Below are positions 25,194 through 34,510 of a stretch of DNA of 64,000 nucleotides, one piece after another. Below the pieces are notes generated by a model. It saw only the letters and a program-made list of their open reading frames with translations. It was not told the DNA's origin and made no database searches. How positions within the stretch are numbered: the first letter of the stretch is position 1; every line of letters begins with the position of its first letter. Source of the stretch: Tenacibaculum mesophilum. Lineage in GTDB: Bacteria > Bacteroidota > Bacteroidia > Flavobacteriales > Flavobacteriaceae. Location of the stretch: NCBI RefSeq assembly GCF_003867075.1, contig NZ_CP032544.1, forward strand, positions 1,482,001-1,546,000, written 5' to 3'. The position numbers and the translations under genes are program-made.

Positions 25194-27692
25194 CTACATC
25201 AACTTTCCAAAGAAAATAGCGTTCATTAATAATTTGTTAGTTCCAAACCAAAACGCTCTAAAGTTGGTGTTATCTGTAAAAACAATCACTCTACCACTAC
25301 CTAATCGCTGAACTTTAAACGGAACTGTGTTTTTTAATTCTTTTAAATTTTCTTTTGAAATATAACCACTCAATAATGGATTGTTTGTGTACTGAATTGG
25401 ATTGTTAAAACTTTTTGCATCCGCTTGAATGAATTGCTTGGTGTTTCTAAACAAAGCTATCTTATCGTTTTTATATCCAAAGTTGATTGGATGTGAGCGA
25501 TCTACCTTTGCTTCAAAAATTGCTCCTCCAATTACTTGCGCTCCAAATTGTAACGAACGATTTTCAAATGATACATTATTTACAGAATCTATTTTAGCTT
25601 TATTAAACTTTACATTAATAAACCCTCTGTTAGACAACCAATTTACTGTATTTCTATACCCGATTAGCACTCCTCCATTACGTACCCATACTTTTAGTTT
25701 CTCTACTAAATTCTTATCAATAGAGCGACTATTCGGAACAATAATCGTAGTATACTTATCAAGATTTACTCTCGAAGAATAATCGGTATCTAACTTTGTT
25801 AGTTTCATATCGTAACGTTGATCTAATAAATGCCAAATTTCTCCTGCATCATAACTTGTTACTCCTTTTCCAACCAACATCGCTACTTTTTGCTTTTTTA
25901 CAGCTTCAAAGTTTCTACTTCCTAAATCAATTCCTTCATTTAACCCTGTAGACACACCTTTAATTGCAATATGATTTTCATTGGCTACTTTTCCTAAGAA
26001 ATCGAACAACTCTTTTCCTTTTAATTTTTGATTTTGAGCTGGAATAAAAATAGTTCCGTAATCATACGAATTACCATCGTTTACAAACTTTTTCATCGCT
26101 ACATTCGCTCGCAATCCTTTTTCTAAAATCGTATTTAACGCTTTAGGGGTACTATATTCATTCCAAGAAAATAAGTAGCCTACACTACTTTTTTGTTGAA
26201 TTGTTCCTTGTTTTGGTTGTAATTGAGCCACCTCAGCTCCTGCTTTTAATAACGAAACATTTTCAGCAAAATCAACTCCAAACGCATAATTAAAGGTCCA
26301 AGCAGATACGTCATAAAACAAACTATCTTTAAAGGTTGTTCGTACATCAAACATTGCTTTTACCAATCGATGATTTTTTTGGTTCATAGGTACTACGTAG
26401 CTATACCCTTTTTTGAAACGTTTTCCATTCGATGTAAAATCTTCTTTTAACTCGTGGAGTTTTATTTGATGACGTTGTAAAACCTCAGCTAAGTGATTTG
26501 TTTTCGTCGCATCTTTTTCATCACCAAACACTATCGCTTTGTTTGTTTCTGAGCTTCTTGAATTTTTATAAAAACCTTGTTGATACTGTAAGATTTTAGT
26601 TCGCATGTTTTTAGCAGCTTCTAGTGTTGACAATGCTGCTGTAAACTGATTTCGAATGGTAAATGGAAACGTTAAAACTCCATTTTCACTTTCTTGTGCA
26701 TGCCCACGAGAACTTCCTTGTTCAAACAAAATTCCGATTCCTCCATTAATATCTGGAAAAGTTGACCCTTTTCCGTAGTAAAAATCATCAAAGCTTTCCT
26801 CTGAATAATAGGTTGAACCTATTTTATCAAATGCTTTTGCGTGATAGGTTGCTATTTCTTTAGTTAACTCCTGATTCATTTTTGGAGTTAATGGATTTGT
26901 TCTACTCGGAATTCCTGGTTGGAAAAAAAAGGTAGAATTTGTTCCCATTTCATGATGATCGGTTAAAATATTAGGCAACCACTTATGGAATGTTTTAATT
27001 CGTACTCTACTCTCAGGTAATTGAACTGGCAACCAATCGCGATTCATATCAAACCAATAATGATTAGTTCTTCCCCCAGGCCAAACTTCGTGATATTCTC
27101 TATCATTCGGATCAGGATTAATATTATTTGCCTTATTTGTATTTGCCCAATATGCAAAACGTTGTAAACCATCTGGGTTCATTGCTGGATCAAAAAGTAT
27201 TACTGAGTTATTTAATAATTCCTCTATTTTTTGCCCTTCTGCTGCTGCTAAATAATACGCTGCTGCCAAGGCTGCATTTGAACCACTTGCTTCATTTCCG
27301 TGAATTGAAAACCCTTGGTATACCACAATTGGACTATTAGAAACATCTATAAAAGCATAGTTTGTTGCTTTTATATGATTTTCTCGTATTTCTTCTAAAT
27401 TTTGATGGTTTTTAGAGGAAGTAATTGTTAGCAATACTAAAGGTCTTCCTTCATAAGTTGTTCCTCTGTTTTCAAGCACTACTCTATCTGAAGCATTCGC
27501 AAGTGCTTTCATATATTCTACCAACTTATCATGTGTAACATGCCACTCTCCTACTTCATGTCCTAAAACAGATTTTGGAGTGGGAATATTGGAGTTATAA
27601 GAAACATTTTTTGGCAAGTAATAATTCAAATCGATAGTTTGAGCCGTTACTGTTGCACTAACAAACAGTAGTGATAGTAATAATTTCTTCAT
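25194..27692 (-). CDS. Secreted M14-family zinc carboxypeptidase
   Basis: 832 residues with a signal peptide (MKKLLLSLLFVSATVTAQ). The zinc ligands are visible as HGNEASG (His and Glu) and TDHHEMG (His). The RNRD-like segment FDMNRDWLP follows the family. The catalytic Glu would be in GILFEQGSS. After the peptidase domain (to about residue 370) there is a long region with a class I glutamine-amidotransferase-like fold as in other large Bacteroidota M14 proteins. It probably degrades peptides in the periplasm or outside the cell. Confidence 0.88.
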   Translation of the reverse strand: MKKLLLSLLFVSATVTAQTIDLNYYLPKNVSYNSNIPTPKSVLGHEVGEWHVTHDKLVEYMKALANASDRVVLENRGTTYEGRPLVLLTITSSKNHQNLEEIRENHIKATNYAFIDVSNSPIVVYQGFSIHGNEASGSNAALAAAYYLAAAEGQKIEELLNNSVILFDPAMNPDGLQRFAYWANTNKANNINPDPNDREYHEVWPGGRTNHYWFDMNRDWLPVQLPESRVRIKTFHKWLPNILTDHHEMGTNSTFFFQPGIPSRTNPLTPKMNQELTKEIATYHAKAFDKIGSTYYSEESFDDFYYGKGSTFPDINGGIGILFEQGSSRGHAQESENGVLTFPFTIRNQFTAALSTLEAAKNMRTKILQYQQGFYKNSRSSETNKAIVFGDEKDATKTNHLAEVLQRHQIKLHELKEDFTSNGKRFKKGYSYVVPMNQKNHRLVKAMFDVRTTFKDSLFYDVSAWTFNYAFGVDFAENVSLLKAGAEVAQLQPKQGTIQQKSSVGYLFSWNEYSTPKALNTILEKGLRANVAMKKFVNDGNSYDYGTIFIPAQNQKLKGKELFDFLGKVANENHIAIKGVSTGLNEGIDLGSRNFEAVKKQKVAMLVGKGVTSYDAGEIWHLLDQRYDMKLTKLDTDYSSRVNLDKYTTIIVPNSRSIDKNLVEKLKVWVRNGGVLIGYRNTVNWLSNRGFINVKFNKAKIDSVNNVSFENRSLQFGAQVIGGAIFEAKVDRSHPINFGYKNDKIALFRNTKQFIQADAKSFNNPIQYTNNPLLSGYISKENLKELKNTVPFKVQRLGSGRVIVFTDNTNFRAFWFGTNKLLMNAIFFGKLM

Positions 27693-27755
27693 TATTTTCT
27701 TGGTTTCATTTTGCGATTGGTTATAAAATTAGGTAATTAATAGCACTAATAGACA

Positions 27756-27780
27756 AAATCCCGCATAAACCGCGGGATTT
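27756..27780 (-). terminator. Terminator after the redoxin pair
   Basis: 9-bp stem AAATCCCGC / GCGGGATTT followed on the minus strand by a short T run. It separates the thioredoxin-fold genes from the M14 gene. Confidence 0.65.
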
Positions 27781-27806
27781 ATTAGTTTTAAATATTTAAC
27801 TGTTAA

Positions 27807-28427
27807 TTATCTGTTTCTTTTATCTTTAATAGAGCAACCTATTGCTCTTGTATCAGTTTTTGTTGGTTTTTCTCCTTTTATCAAAGCATCTACAGCATTT
27901 TCAACAAAACGTTCTTTTACATTGCTTTCATCACGAGAATTATCGTCAATAGCACCAATATATTCTACAATTAATTTATTATTTTCTTTATTTAAAATAT
28001 AAACATGTGGGGTTCTTGTTGCTCCATATTTAGGATATACTTTTTGCCCTTCATCAAACAGATAAGGAAATGTAAATCCTTTTTCTTTCGCACGTACCTT
28101 CATTGCTTCAAAACTATCTCCTTTTGATACTTCCGGGTCATTTGGGTTGATAGCTATGACAGGAAAGCCTTTCTTTTTATATTTTTTATCTAGAGCAATT
28201 AATCTATCTTCATTAGCTACAGAATACGGACACATATTACATGTAAACACAACAATAAATCCTTTTGCGTCTTTATAATTTGCCAAAGAAACCATTTTAT
28301 CATCTATATTTTTTAATGTAAAATCAGAAGCTTCATCTCCTACTTTATAACCTCTAGAGTTATCACTAGTAAATGCTGAAATAGATGCCACCACCAATAA
28401 CATCAATATTATTTTAATTGTCTTCAT
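27807..28427 (-). CDS. Secreted thioredoxin-fold protein (redoxin/AhpC-TSA-like)
   Basis: 206 residues with an N-terminal export signal. The redoxin domain has VVFTCNMCPYSVANEDRL (Cys-Asn-Met-Cys in the active-site position) and the cis-Pro in GATRTPHVYILN. This CxxC variant of peroxiredoxin-like proteins is common in Bacteroidota. The activity (disulfide reductase or peroxidase) is not certain. It is 6 bp downstream of the TlpA-like gene in the same operon. Confidence 0.85.
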   Translation of the reverse strand: MKTIKIILMLLVVASISAFTSDNSRGYKVGDEASDFTLKNIDDKMVSLANYKDAKGFIVVFTCNMCPYSVANEDRLIALDKKYKKKGFPVIAINPNDPEVSKGDSFEAMKVRAKEKGFTFPYLFDEGQKVYPKYGATRTPHVYILNKENNKLIVEYIGAIDDNSRDESNVKERFVENAVDALIKGEKPTKTDTRAIGCSIKDKRNR

Positions 28428-28433
28428 AATTAT

Positions 28434-28946
28434 TTAGTTTAAAAAGGTTTGTAATTCGTTTTGTAACTCTACATAGCTAAAAGTTCGTTCGTAAAATTTT
28501 CTCTTTTGCTTATTGTAAATTAGGGTTGCTGGTATTGAACCTGACCAGCTTTCTGCAATATCTCTAATCCAAAACTGCTCATTTGAATCTTCAAAATGAA
28601 GTATTTTAGATTGTAGTTTTTTCTTTTTGATAAATGGTATCAAATTCGTTTCTATTTGCTTAGAAAAATCTAAACTTACCAAAACAACTTCAACATTTTT
28701 ATCTTTATATTTCTTATGAAGTTTTTCAAAAGCAGGTAACTCTTTTACACAAGGCATACACCATGTAGCCCAAAAATTAACTACATACGTTTTATCGTTG
28801 CTTTTATGTAAAAATGGTTTTAACTCTTCGTAATTTAACGTAGTAATTTTAACTTTTTTAGATGTGTCATTTACCTGAGCTTTGGCTGTTGTTCCACTAA
28901 AAAAAGCGGTTATTATAAGTATGAGTAAGAATTTACTTCTATGCAT
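28434..28946 (-). CDS. TlpA-family periplasmic thiol-disulfide oxidoreductase
   Basis: 170 residues with a signal peptide (MHRSKFLLILIITAFFSGTTAKAQ). The active site is NFWATWCMPCVKELPAF (WCxxC), and the cis-Pro is in GSIPATLIYN. It would reduce disulfides of exported proteins, for example during cytochrome c maturation. First gene of a two-gene redox operon. Confidence 0.9.
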   Translation of the reverse strand: MHRSKFLLILIITAFFSGTTAKAQVNDTSKKVKITTLNYEELKPFLHKSNDKTYVVNFWATWCMPCVKELPAFEKLHKKYKDKNVEVVLVSLDFSKQIETNLIPFIKKKKLQSKILHFEDSNEQFWIRDIAESWSGSIPATLIYNKQKRKFYERTFSYVELQNELQTFLN

Positions 28947-29020
28947 TTTAAAACGATTTCTCTCAAAATTAACTGTTTATCGTATTAAAAAGATAGAATT
29001 AACTAAATATTAACAAGAAA

Positions 29021-29054
29021 AAAGCTCGGAAAATATATTTCCGAGCTCTTTATT
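29021..29054 (-). terminator. Terminator after the S1/P1 nuclease gene
   Basis: 10-bp stem AGCTCGGAAA / TTTCCGAGCT (29023-29032 with 29038-29047) followed on the minus strand by TTTTTT. Confidence 0.8.
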
Positions 29055-29075
29055 TTATCACTGTATTTTGTTGTA

Positions 29076-29864
29076 CTAACAAAAAATTTCATTCAGTAAT
29101 TTAGCTAAACGTAAACCTCCTTTTTGTAACTGTTCTCTCACTACAGGAAAGTATACATACGAATAACGGTAACGTAAGTTCTCTCCTACTTCAGCAGATT
29201 TGTATACTTCTTTAGTAATCTTATGTGTATCATGTAGCCAATCTACAACAGTTCCTTTTTGAATTACTTTGATTTGTTCTTTAGATAAATCTCTTGCATT
29301 ATCAGCTAATTCAACATAACTCATGTCCCATTTATTAATTAAATCTTCATCCCAAACTCTGTGTAAATTAGAGCCTTTTCCATGCCACTGAACCTGAATT
29401 TTATTACCTCCTAAATCTTCTTTTTGCCCAACATGCATGGGTTGATGTAAATCACCTACCAAGTGTACTAGCATTTTTAAGTAAAAACGCTTGTCTTCAA
29501 TTGAACTATTTTCATCTTTTAATACTTTTACACATTGCTCTATACCAGTAATCATATCTCCTTTCGGATTTTTTTCGGTATCTTCATAACGAGCATCTAA
29601 CGGCATGTTTACATAATGCCAAGTATAAAACTTTCCATATTTCTTTCTATCAGACTTTATTTCATCTGCAAAAGTAGATACAAACGCTAAACTCTCACCT
29701 TGTAGTAATTTTTCAATTTTCTTTCTAGCTTTCTTAGTCAAATGTTTTTCTGCAATTTTTCCAGTAGCTCTGTGACCTGTTGGCCCCCAAACATCTTCGT
29801 TATTAGCTATTGATGAAATACTCACTAACAATGCAACTAGTACTATTAAAAATTTTGTTTTCAT
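29076..29864 (-). CDS. Secreted S1/P1-type nuclease
   Basis: 262 residues with a signal peptide. The tri-zinc site of the family is visible: Trp26 (the metal-binding residue near the mature N-terminus) with His31 in DVWGPTGHRATG, Asp in FADEI, His in TWHYVN, and the cluster HLVGDLHQPMH followed by GGNKIQVQWHGKGSNLHRVWD. The enzyme cleaves single-stranded DNA and RNA and can act as a 3'-nucleotidase. With pafA nearby it could supply phosphate and nucleosides from external nucleic acid. Confidence 0.93.
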   Translation of the reverse strand: MKTKFLIVLVALLVSISSIANNEDVWGPTGHRATGKIAEKHLTKKARKKIEKLLQGESLAFVSTFADEIKSDRKKYGKFYTWHYVNMPLDARYEDTEKNPKGDMITGIEQCVKVLKDENSSIEDKRFYLKMLVHLVGDLHQPMHVGQKEDLGGNKIQVQWHGKGSNLHRVWDEDLINKWDMSYVELADNARDLSKEQIKVIQKGTVVDWLHDTHKITKEVYKSAEVGENLRYRYSYVYFPVVREQLQKGGLRLAKLLNEIFC

Positions 29865-29986
29865 GAATGGTTTAAATTATAATCGGAAGCTAAATTATAA
29901 AATATAATCATCAAAAATTTGGATTTAACAAAAATTAATTTATATCTTTATGATATCATTTTAACATCAATTTAATTAAAACAAAT

Positions 29987-30847
29987 ATGAAGGCAGAAAA
30001 AATTATCAAACCAGCAAATGGGTACCTAATGTTTTTTATTGTACTTATTCTTTTTATTGGCGGAATCGCATTAGCCGTTAAAACAGAAAATCCAATATTT
30101 ATATTAATGTCTGTAATAGCATTTATTTTAGCATTGGGCTTTATTTTAGTAAACCCTAATTCTTCAAAAGTTCTATTATTCTTCGGTAAATATGTAGGTA
30201 CTGTGAAGCAAAATGGTTTATACTGGGCTAATCCATTATACAAAAAGAAAACTGTTTCGTTAAGAGCTAGTAATTTTGATAGTGAGCGTTTAAAGGTTAA
30301 TGATAAACTAGGAAACCCGGTAATGATAAGCACTATTTTAGTTTGGAGAGTTACCGAAACCTATAAGGCTGCTTTTGATGTTGATAATTATGAGAATTTT
30401 GTTCGTGTACAAACAGATGCTGCTGTACGAAAACTAGCTAGTATGTATCCATACGACAATTTCGCAGATGAGGGACACGAAGAAGATATTACACTACGTT
30501 CTAGTGTAAACGAAGTCAGTGAAGCTTTGGAAAAAGAATTAGAAGAACGATTAGCCATTGCAGGTATTGAGGTTCTAGAAGCACGAATTGGTTATTTAGC
30601 CTATGCACAAGAAATTGCAAGCGCCATGTTAAAGCGTCAACAAGCTACAGCCATCGTTGCTGCTCGACATAAAATTGTGCAAGGTGCGGTGGATATGGTG
30701 GACATGGCTTTAGAAGAGCTAAACAAAAAAGAAATTGTGGAGTTAGACGAAGAACGCAAAGCTGCCATGGTTAGTAACTTATTAGTTATTTTATGTGGAG
30801 ACAAAGAAGCGTCTCCTGTGGTAAATGCTGGTACTTTAAACCATTAA
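29987..30847 (+). CDS. SPFH/prohibitin-family membrane protein
   Basis: 286 residues. Two hydrophobic segments (about 12-30 and 35-50) anchor it, followed by the SPFH domain (LLFFGKYVGTVKQNGLYWANPLYKK, DAAVRKLASMYPYDN) and a helical C-terminus (EIASAMLKRQQATAIVAARHKIVQGAVDM). SPFH proteins form membrane microdomain scaffolds and control proteases or stability of other membrane proteins. A ribbon-helix-helix gene follows 159 bp later, a pairing that recurs in Flavobacteria to my knowledge. Confidence 0.88.
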   Translation: MKAEKIIKPANGYLMFFIVLILFIGGIALAVKTENPIFILMSVIAFILALGFILVNPNSSKVLLFFGKYVGTVKQNGLYWANPLYKKKTVSLRASNFDSERLKVNDKLGNPVMISTILVWRVTETYKAAFDVDNYENFVRVQTDAAVRKLASMYPYDNFADEGHEEDITLRSSVNEVSEALEKELEERLAIAGIEVLEARIGYLAYAQEIASAMLKRQQATAIVAARHKIVQGAVDMVDMALEELNKKEIVELDEERKAAMVSNLLVILCGDKEASPVVNAGTLNH

Positions 30848-30955
30848 GTTATCAACACAAAATCAATTAACGTGGTACAAATTATAAACACTATTATAGT
30901 ATATATCTTAATTTTTATGAGCTCTTTACTATAAACTAAAAGAATTTTGAAATTG

Positions 30956-30963
30956 TATTTTTG
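30956..30963 (+). promoter_or_regulatory. -7 element TATTTTTG of the RHH gene
   Basis: Exact TAnnTTTG match 43 bp before the ATG at 31007. It shows that the RHH gene can be transcribed apart from the SPFH gene. Confidence 0.5.
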
Positions 30964-31006
30964 TAACCATTTTTGCGTTTCAAAAAACACTATTATAAAA
31001 CACAAC

Positions 31007-31174
31007 ATGGCAAAAAAGAAAGCTTTTGCACTCCGTATTAATGAAGAAATGTTAAAAGCCATTGAAAAATGGGCTTCCGATGAATTTCGATCTACCAATG
31101 GACAGATTGAATGGATGCTTATGCAAGCCCTTAAAGAAGCTAAAAGAGAGCCAAAAAAGAAAGAAGAAGAATAA
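31007..31174 (+). CDS. Arc-like ribbon-helix-helix DNA-binding protein
   Basis: 55 residues from ATG 31007; the frame is open to 30947 but that extension contains the promoter element. KKKAFALRINEEMLKAIEKWA is the beta-strand and first helix, and STNGQIEWMLMQALKEA the second helix, as in Arc-type repressors. A Lys/Glu-rich tail ends the protein. It probably acts as a dimer. The target is not known; the upstream SPFH gene is the natural guess. Confidence 0.85.
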   Translation: MAKKKAFALRINEEMLKAIEKWASDEFRSTNGQIEWMLMQALKEAKREPKKKEEE

Positions 31175-31197
31175 CAAATCTTAAGAACTTGTTAAAA

Positions 31198-31226
31198 AAA
31201 ACGTCCAATTTTATTGGACGTTTTCT
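31198..31226 (+). terminator. Terminator after the RHH gene
   Basis: 12-bp stem AAAACGTCCAAT / ATTGGACGTTTT with a 3-nt loop and a T run. Confidence 0.8.
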
Positions 31227-31229
31227 ATT

Positions 31230-31244
31230 TTGTACATTGTACAA
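31230..31244 (+). promoter_or_regulatory. Dyad TTGTAC-N3-GTACAA upstream of the VPS10-like gene
   Basis: Perfect 6-bp inverted repeat with a 3-bp spacer (31230-31235 and 31239-31244). It sits between the RHH terminator and the ATG at 31271, next to a degenerate -7 (TATTTTG). It could be an operator or a leader hairpin. Confidence 0.4.
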
Positions 31245-31270
31245 TCTTAAATTACAAGCAACTAACTCTT

Positions 31271-34200
31271 ATGAAAAACCTTTTTTATCTACTATTTATA
31301 ACCTTCTCTTGCGCTACTTTTTCTCAAGAATTCTCAATGGATTTAGTCAAAAACATGAAACCGAGAAACATTGGTCCCGGTGGAATGAGTGGACGTGTCA
31401 CAGCAATTGATGTTGTTGAATCCAATCCTGATATTATGTTCGTTGGTACAGCTTCTGGAGGTATTTGGAAATCTACTTCAGGAGGCATTAAATGGGAACC
31501 TATTTTTGATAAAGAAGTAACAGCCTCTATTGGTGCTTTAGCCATACAACAATCAAACCCTAGTGTAATTTGGGCAGGAACAGGTGAGGGAAACCCTCGT
31601 AATAGTTTAAATGGTGGTTACGGAATATTCAAATCTCTTGATGGAGGAAGATCGTGGAAATCGATGGGGTTAGAAAAAACACGTCATATACATCGTGTAG
31701 TGATACATCCAGACAATCCAGACATTGTTTACGTTGGTGCTATTGGATCACCTTGGGGTGAACATAAAGAACGTGGTGTATACAAAACTACCGACGGCGG
31801 TAAAACTTGGAAACAAATTTTATTCAATAATAATAAAACCGGTGCTGCAGATTTAATTATGGATCCATCCAATCCAAACAAACTAATAGCTGCTATGTGG
31901 GAACACAAACGTGATCCTTGGTTTTTTAAATCAGGAGGTAAAGGAAGTGGTTTATACATTACCCATGATGGTGGAGAAAACTGGAAAAAAATTACCGAAA
32001 AAGAAGGTTTTCCAAAAGGAGAATTGGGGAGAATTGGAGTAGCAATCGCTCCCTCTAACCCAAACACTGTTTATGCTTTGGTAGAAGCAAAAAAAAACGC
32101 TTTATATAAAAGTGAAGATGGTGGTTTTTCTTGGAAAAAAATTAATGATAAAAAAGGCATTGGAAATCGCCCTTTTTATTATTCAGAAATTTATGTAGAT
32201 CCTCAAAACGAACATAAACTATACACTGTTTTTACCTATGTAAATGTTTCTATTGATGGAGGAAAGAACTTTAAGCAACTCATGCCTGCTTATGGTGTTG
32301 ATAATGGTATTCACCCAGACCATCACGCTTGGTGGATTCATCCTAAAAATGGAAAATTCATGATTGATGGAAACGATGGTGGAATGAATGTTACCAAAGA
32401 TGGAGGTAAAACTTGGCGTTTTATTGGGAATTTGCCTGTTGCACAATTTTATCATATTAATGTAGATAATGAGTTTCCTTACAATGTGTATGGCGGTATG
32501 CAAGATAATGGCTCTTGGCGCGGACCTGCTTATGTATGGAAAGACCAAGGAATACGAAATTCTTATTGGCAAGAGATTAGTTTCGGTGATGGTTTTGATG
32601 TTATTCCAGACAAAGACGACTCGCGTTATGGTTGGTCTATGAGTCAACAAGGTTATGTATCTCGTTACGATTACAAAACAGGTAATAATTACACTGTTCG
32701 TCCTACACATCCTGATGCTACTATAAAACTACGCTTCAATTGGAATGCAGCTATTAATATTGACCCGTTTGATAACAGCACTTTATATTTTGGAAGCCAA
32801 TTTGTACACAAATCAACCGATAAAGGTTTAACGTGGAAAGTAATTTCTCCAGACTTAACTACGAATGATAAAAGCAAACTCAAGCAATCAGAAAGTGGTG
32901 GGTTAACCATGGACGCTACCGGAGCAGAAAATCACTGTACTATCTTAGTAATTGAACCTTCTCCCCTAGAAAAAGATATGTTATGGATTGCTACGGATGA
33001 TGGACAAGTACATATTACTAAAAATGGAGGTACAACTTGGACAAATGTTGCCAAAAACTTGAAAGGTTTACCTGAAAATAGTTGGATTACGCAAATAAAA
33101 GCATCTAATAAAAATAAAGGAGAAGCTCTACTAGTTGCTAACGATTATCGTCGTTTTAACTATAAACCTTATGCATACAGAACAAAAGATTACGGAGCAA
33201 CATGGGAACGTATTGTTGATGAAAGCGATGTAAAAAGCTTTACACAATGTATTATCGAAGACCCAATTGAGCCAAATTTACTATTCTTAGGAACTGATGA
33301 CGGTTTATATATTTCTATCAACGCAGGAAAAAAATGGACAAAATGGACGGAAGGCTTCCCTACTGTTCCTGTAAAAGATTTAGTAATTCACCCAAGAGAG
33401 CACGATTTAGTTATTGGCACTTTTGGTAGAGCTGCTTGGGTGTTAGATGACATTCGTCCGTTAAGAGCAATAGCTAAAAACAAAAACATTCTTACCAAAA
33501 ATATTGAGTTATTCACACCTCCAACAGCATATCAAGCAGCATACCAACAACCCACTGGTAGCCGATTTGGTGCTGATGCTATGTTTAATGGAACTAATAG
33601 AAGTCGTGGTGCTTTGGTTCAATTTTATGTGAATAAACCGAAATCAACAAAAAAAACTGAAGTAAAAGGCAAAGATTCTATTAAAAAAGAAGACGAGAAT
33701 ACCATAAAATGGGATTCTATCAAATTTGAAGTTTTTGATGGTAACAGACTTATTAGAACCTTTAAAAGAAAAACTCCCAAAGAAAATGGTATTCATAAAG
33801 GTGTTTGGTTTATGAGTGAAAAAGGTGTTGCCAGACCTTCTAGAACTATCAGGAAACAAAAAAGAGAACCTAGAGGTGTTAGAGTAAAACCTGGAACCTA
33901 CAGCATAAAAGCTACGTTTGGTAATCAAACATCAGAACAAAACATTACTGTAAAGTTTGACCCTAGACTGCATATTTCTCAAAACGCAATCGATCAAAAA
34001 TATGCAGCAGCCAAAGATCTTGAAGCTCAGCAAAAAATTATAGCTGATGCAGTAAAACAGTTAGTTGAGAGTAAAAATATTGCAAATAGTTTCAACCAAA
34101 AACTATCTAAAAAAGACAAAAAACTTTATAAAGAATCAATTAAAGATTCTAAAGATATTATTAAGAAAATAGATACACTTTTAGCTGTTTATTTAGGAAA

Positions 34201-34465
34201 GGTAGATAAAAGACAAGGAATTACACGAAACCCAGAAGTAAATGTTATGCAACGTTTAGGAACTGCTAGTAGATATGTGAATAGTAGATTTGGCGAACAA
34301 ACTTCTACAGAAAAACAGTTAATTATTCAATTTAAAGAAGCTTTAAAACCTGCTTTAGAAAAAACCAATGCTTTCTTTAATAAAGATTGGAAAGAGTATA
34401 AGGCAGAAGTTGAGAAAATAGATTTATCTCCTTTTAAAGAAACCAAGCAGTTTAGCTTAGAATAA
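31271..34465 (+). CDS. Secreted VPS10/sortilin-like beta-propeller protein
   Basis: 1064 residues from the ATG at 31271; the frame extends to a TTG at 31214, but the signal peptide (MKNLFYLLFITFSCATFSQ) begins at this ATG. The propeller has repeated BNR/Asp-box motifs (SLDGGRSWK, TTDGGKTWK, THDGGENWK, SEDGGFSWK, TKDGGKTWR). The C-terminal part after about residue 780 is a beta-domain and a helical tail. This is the VPS10-type ten-bladed family abundant in Bacteroidota, lacking an enzymatic signature. It is 45 bp upstream of an S9 peptidase gene and probably co-transcribed with it. Confidence 0.85.
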   Translation: MKNLFYLLFITFSCATFSQEFSMDLVKNMKPRNIGPGGMSGRVTAIDVVESNPDIMFVGTASGGIWKSTSGGIKWEPIFDKEVTASIGALAIQQSNPSVIWAGTGEGNPRNSLNGGYGIFKSLDGGRSWKSMGLEKTRHIHRVVIHPDNPDIVYVGAIGSPWGEHKERGVYKTTDGGKTWKQILFNNNKTGAADLIMDPSNPNKLIAAMWEHKRDPWFFKSGGKGSGLYITHDGGENWKKITEKEGFPKGELGRIGVAIAPSNPNTVYALVEAKKNALYKSEDGGFSWKKINDKKGIGNRPFYYSEIYVDPQNEHKLYTVFTYVNVSIDGGKNFKQLMPAYGVDNGIHPDHHAWWIHPKNGKFMIDGNDGGMNVTKDGGKTWRFIGNLPVAQFYHINVDNEFPYNVYGGMQDNGSWRGPAYVWKDQGIRNSYWQEISFGDGFDVIPDKDDSRYGWSMSQQGYVSRYDYKTGNNYTVRPTHPDATIKLRFNWNAAINIDPFDNSTLYFGSQFVHKSTDKGLTWKVISPDLTTNDKSKLKQSESGGLTMDATGAENHCTILVIEPSPLEKDMLWIATDDGQVHITKNGGTTWTNVAKNLKGLPENSWITQIKASNKNKGEALLVANDYRRFNYKPYAYRTKDYGATWERIVDESDVKSFTQCIIEDPIEPNLLFLGTDDGLYISINAGKKWTKWTEGFPTVPVKDLVIHPREHDLVIGTFGRAAWVLDDIRPLRAIAKNKNILTKNIELFTPPTAYQAAYQQPTGSRFGADAMFNGTNRSRGALVQFYVNKPKSTKKTEVKGKDSIKKEDENTIKWDSIKFEVFDGNRLIRTFKRKTPKENGIHKGVWFMSEKGVARPSRTIRKQKREPRGVRVKPGTYSIKATFGNQTSEQNITVKFDPRLHISQNAIDQKYAAAKDLEAQQKIIADAVKQLVESKNIANSFNQKLSKKDKKLYKESIKDSKDIIKKIDTLLAVYLGKVDKRQGITRNPEVNVMQRLGTASRYVNSRFGEQTSTEKQLIIQFKEALKPALEKTNAFFNKDWKEYKAEVEKIDLSPFKETKQFSLE

Positions 34466-34510
34466 CAAACCCTATCAAAAAAACGAAATTAATAACCCAA
34501 ACACACACTT

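Noticed and set aside
32219..32710. 163-residue ORF on the minus strand inside the VPS10-like gene
   Set aside because: It is a shadow of the real gene on the other strand, with no family features and no ribosome-binding context.
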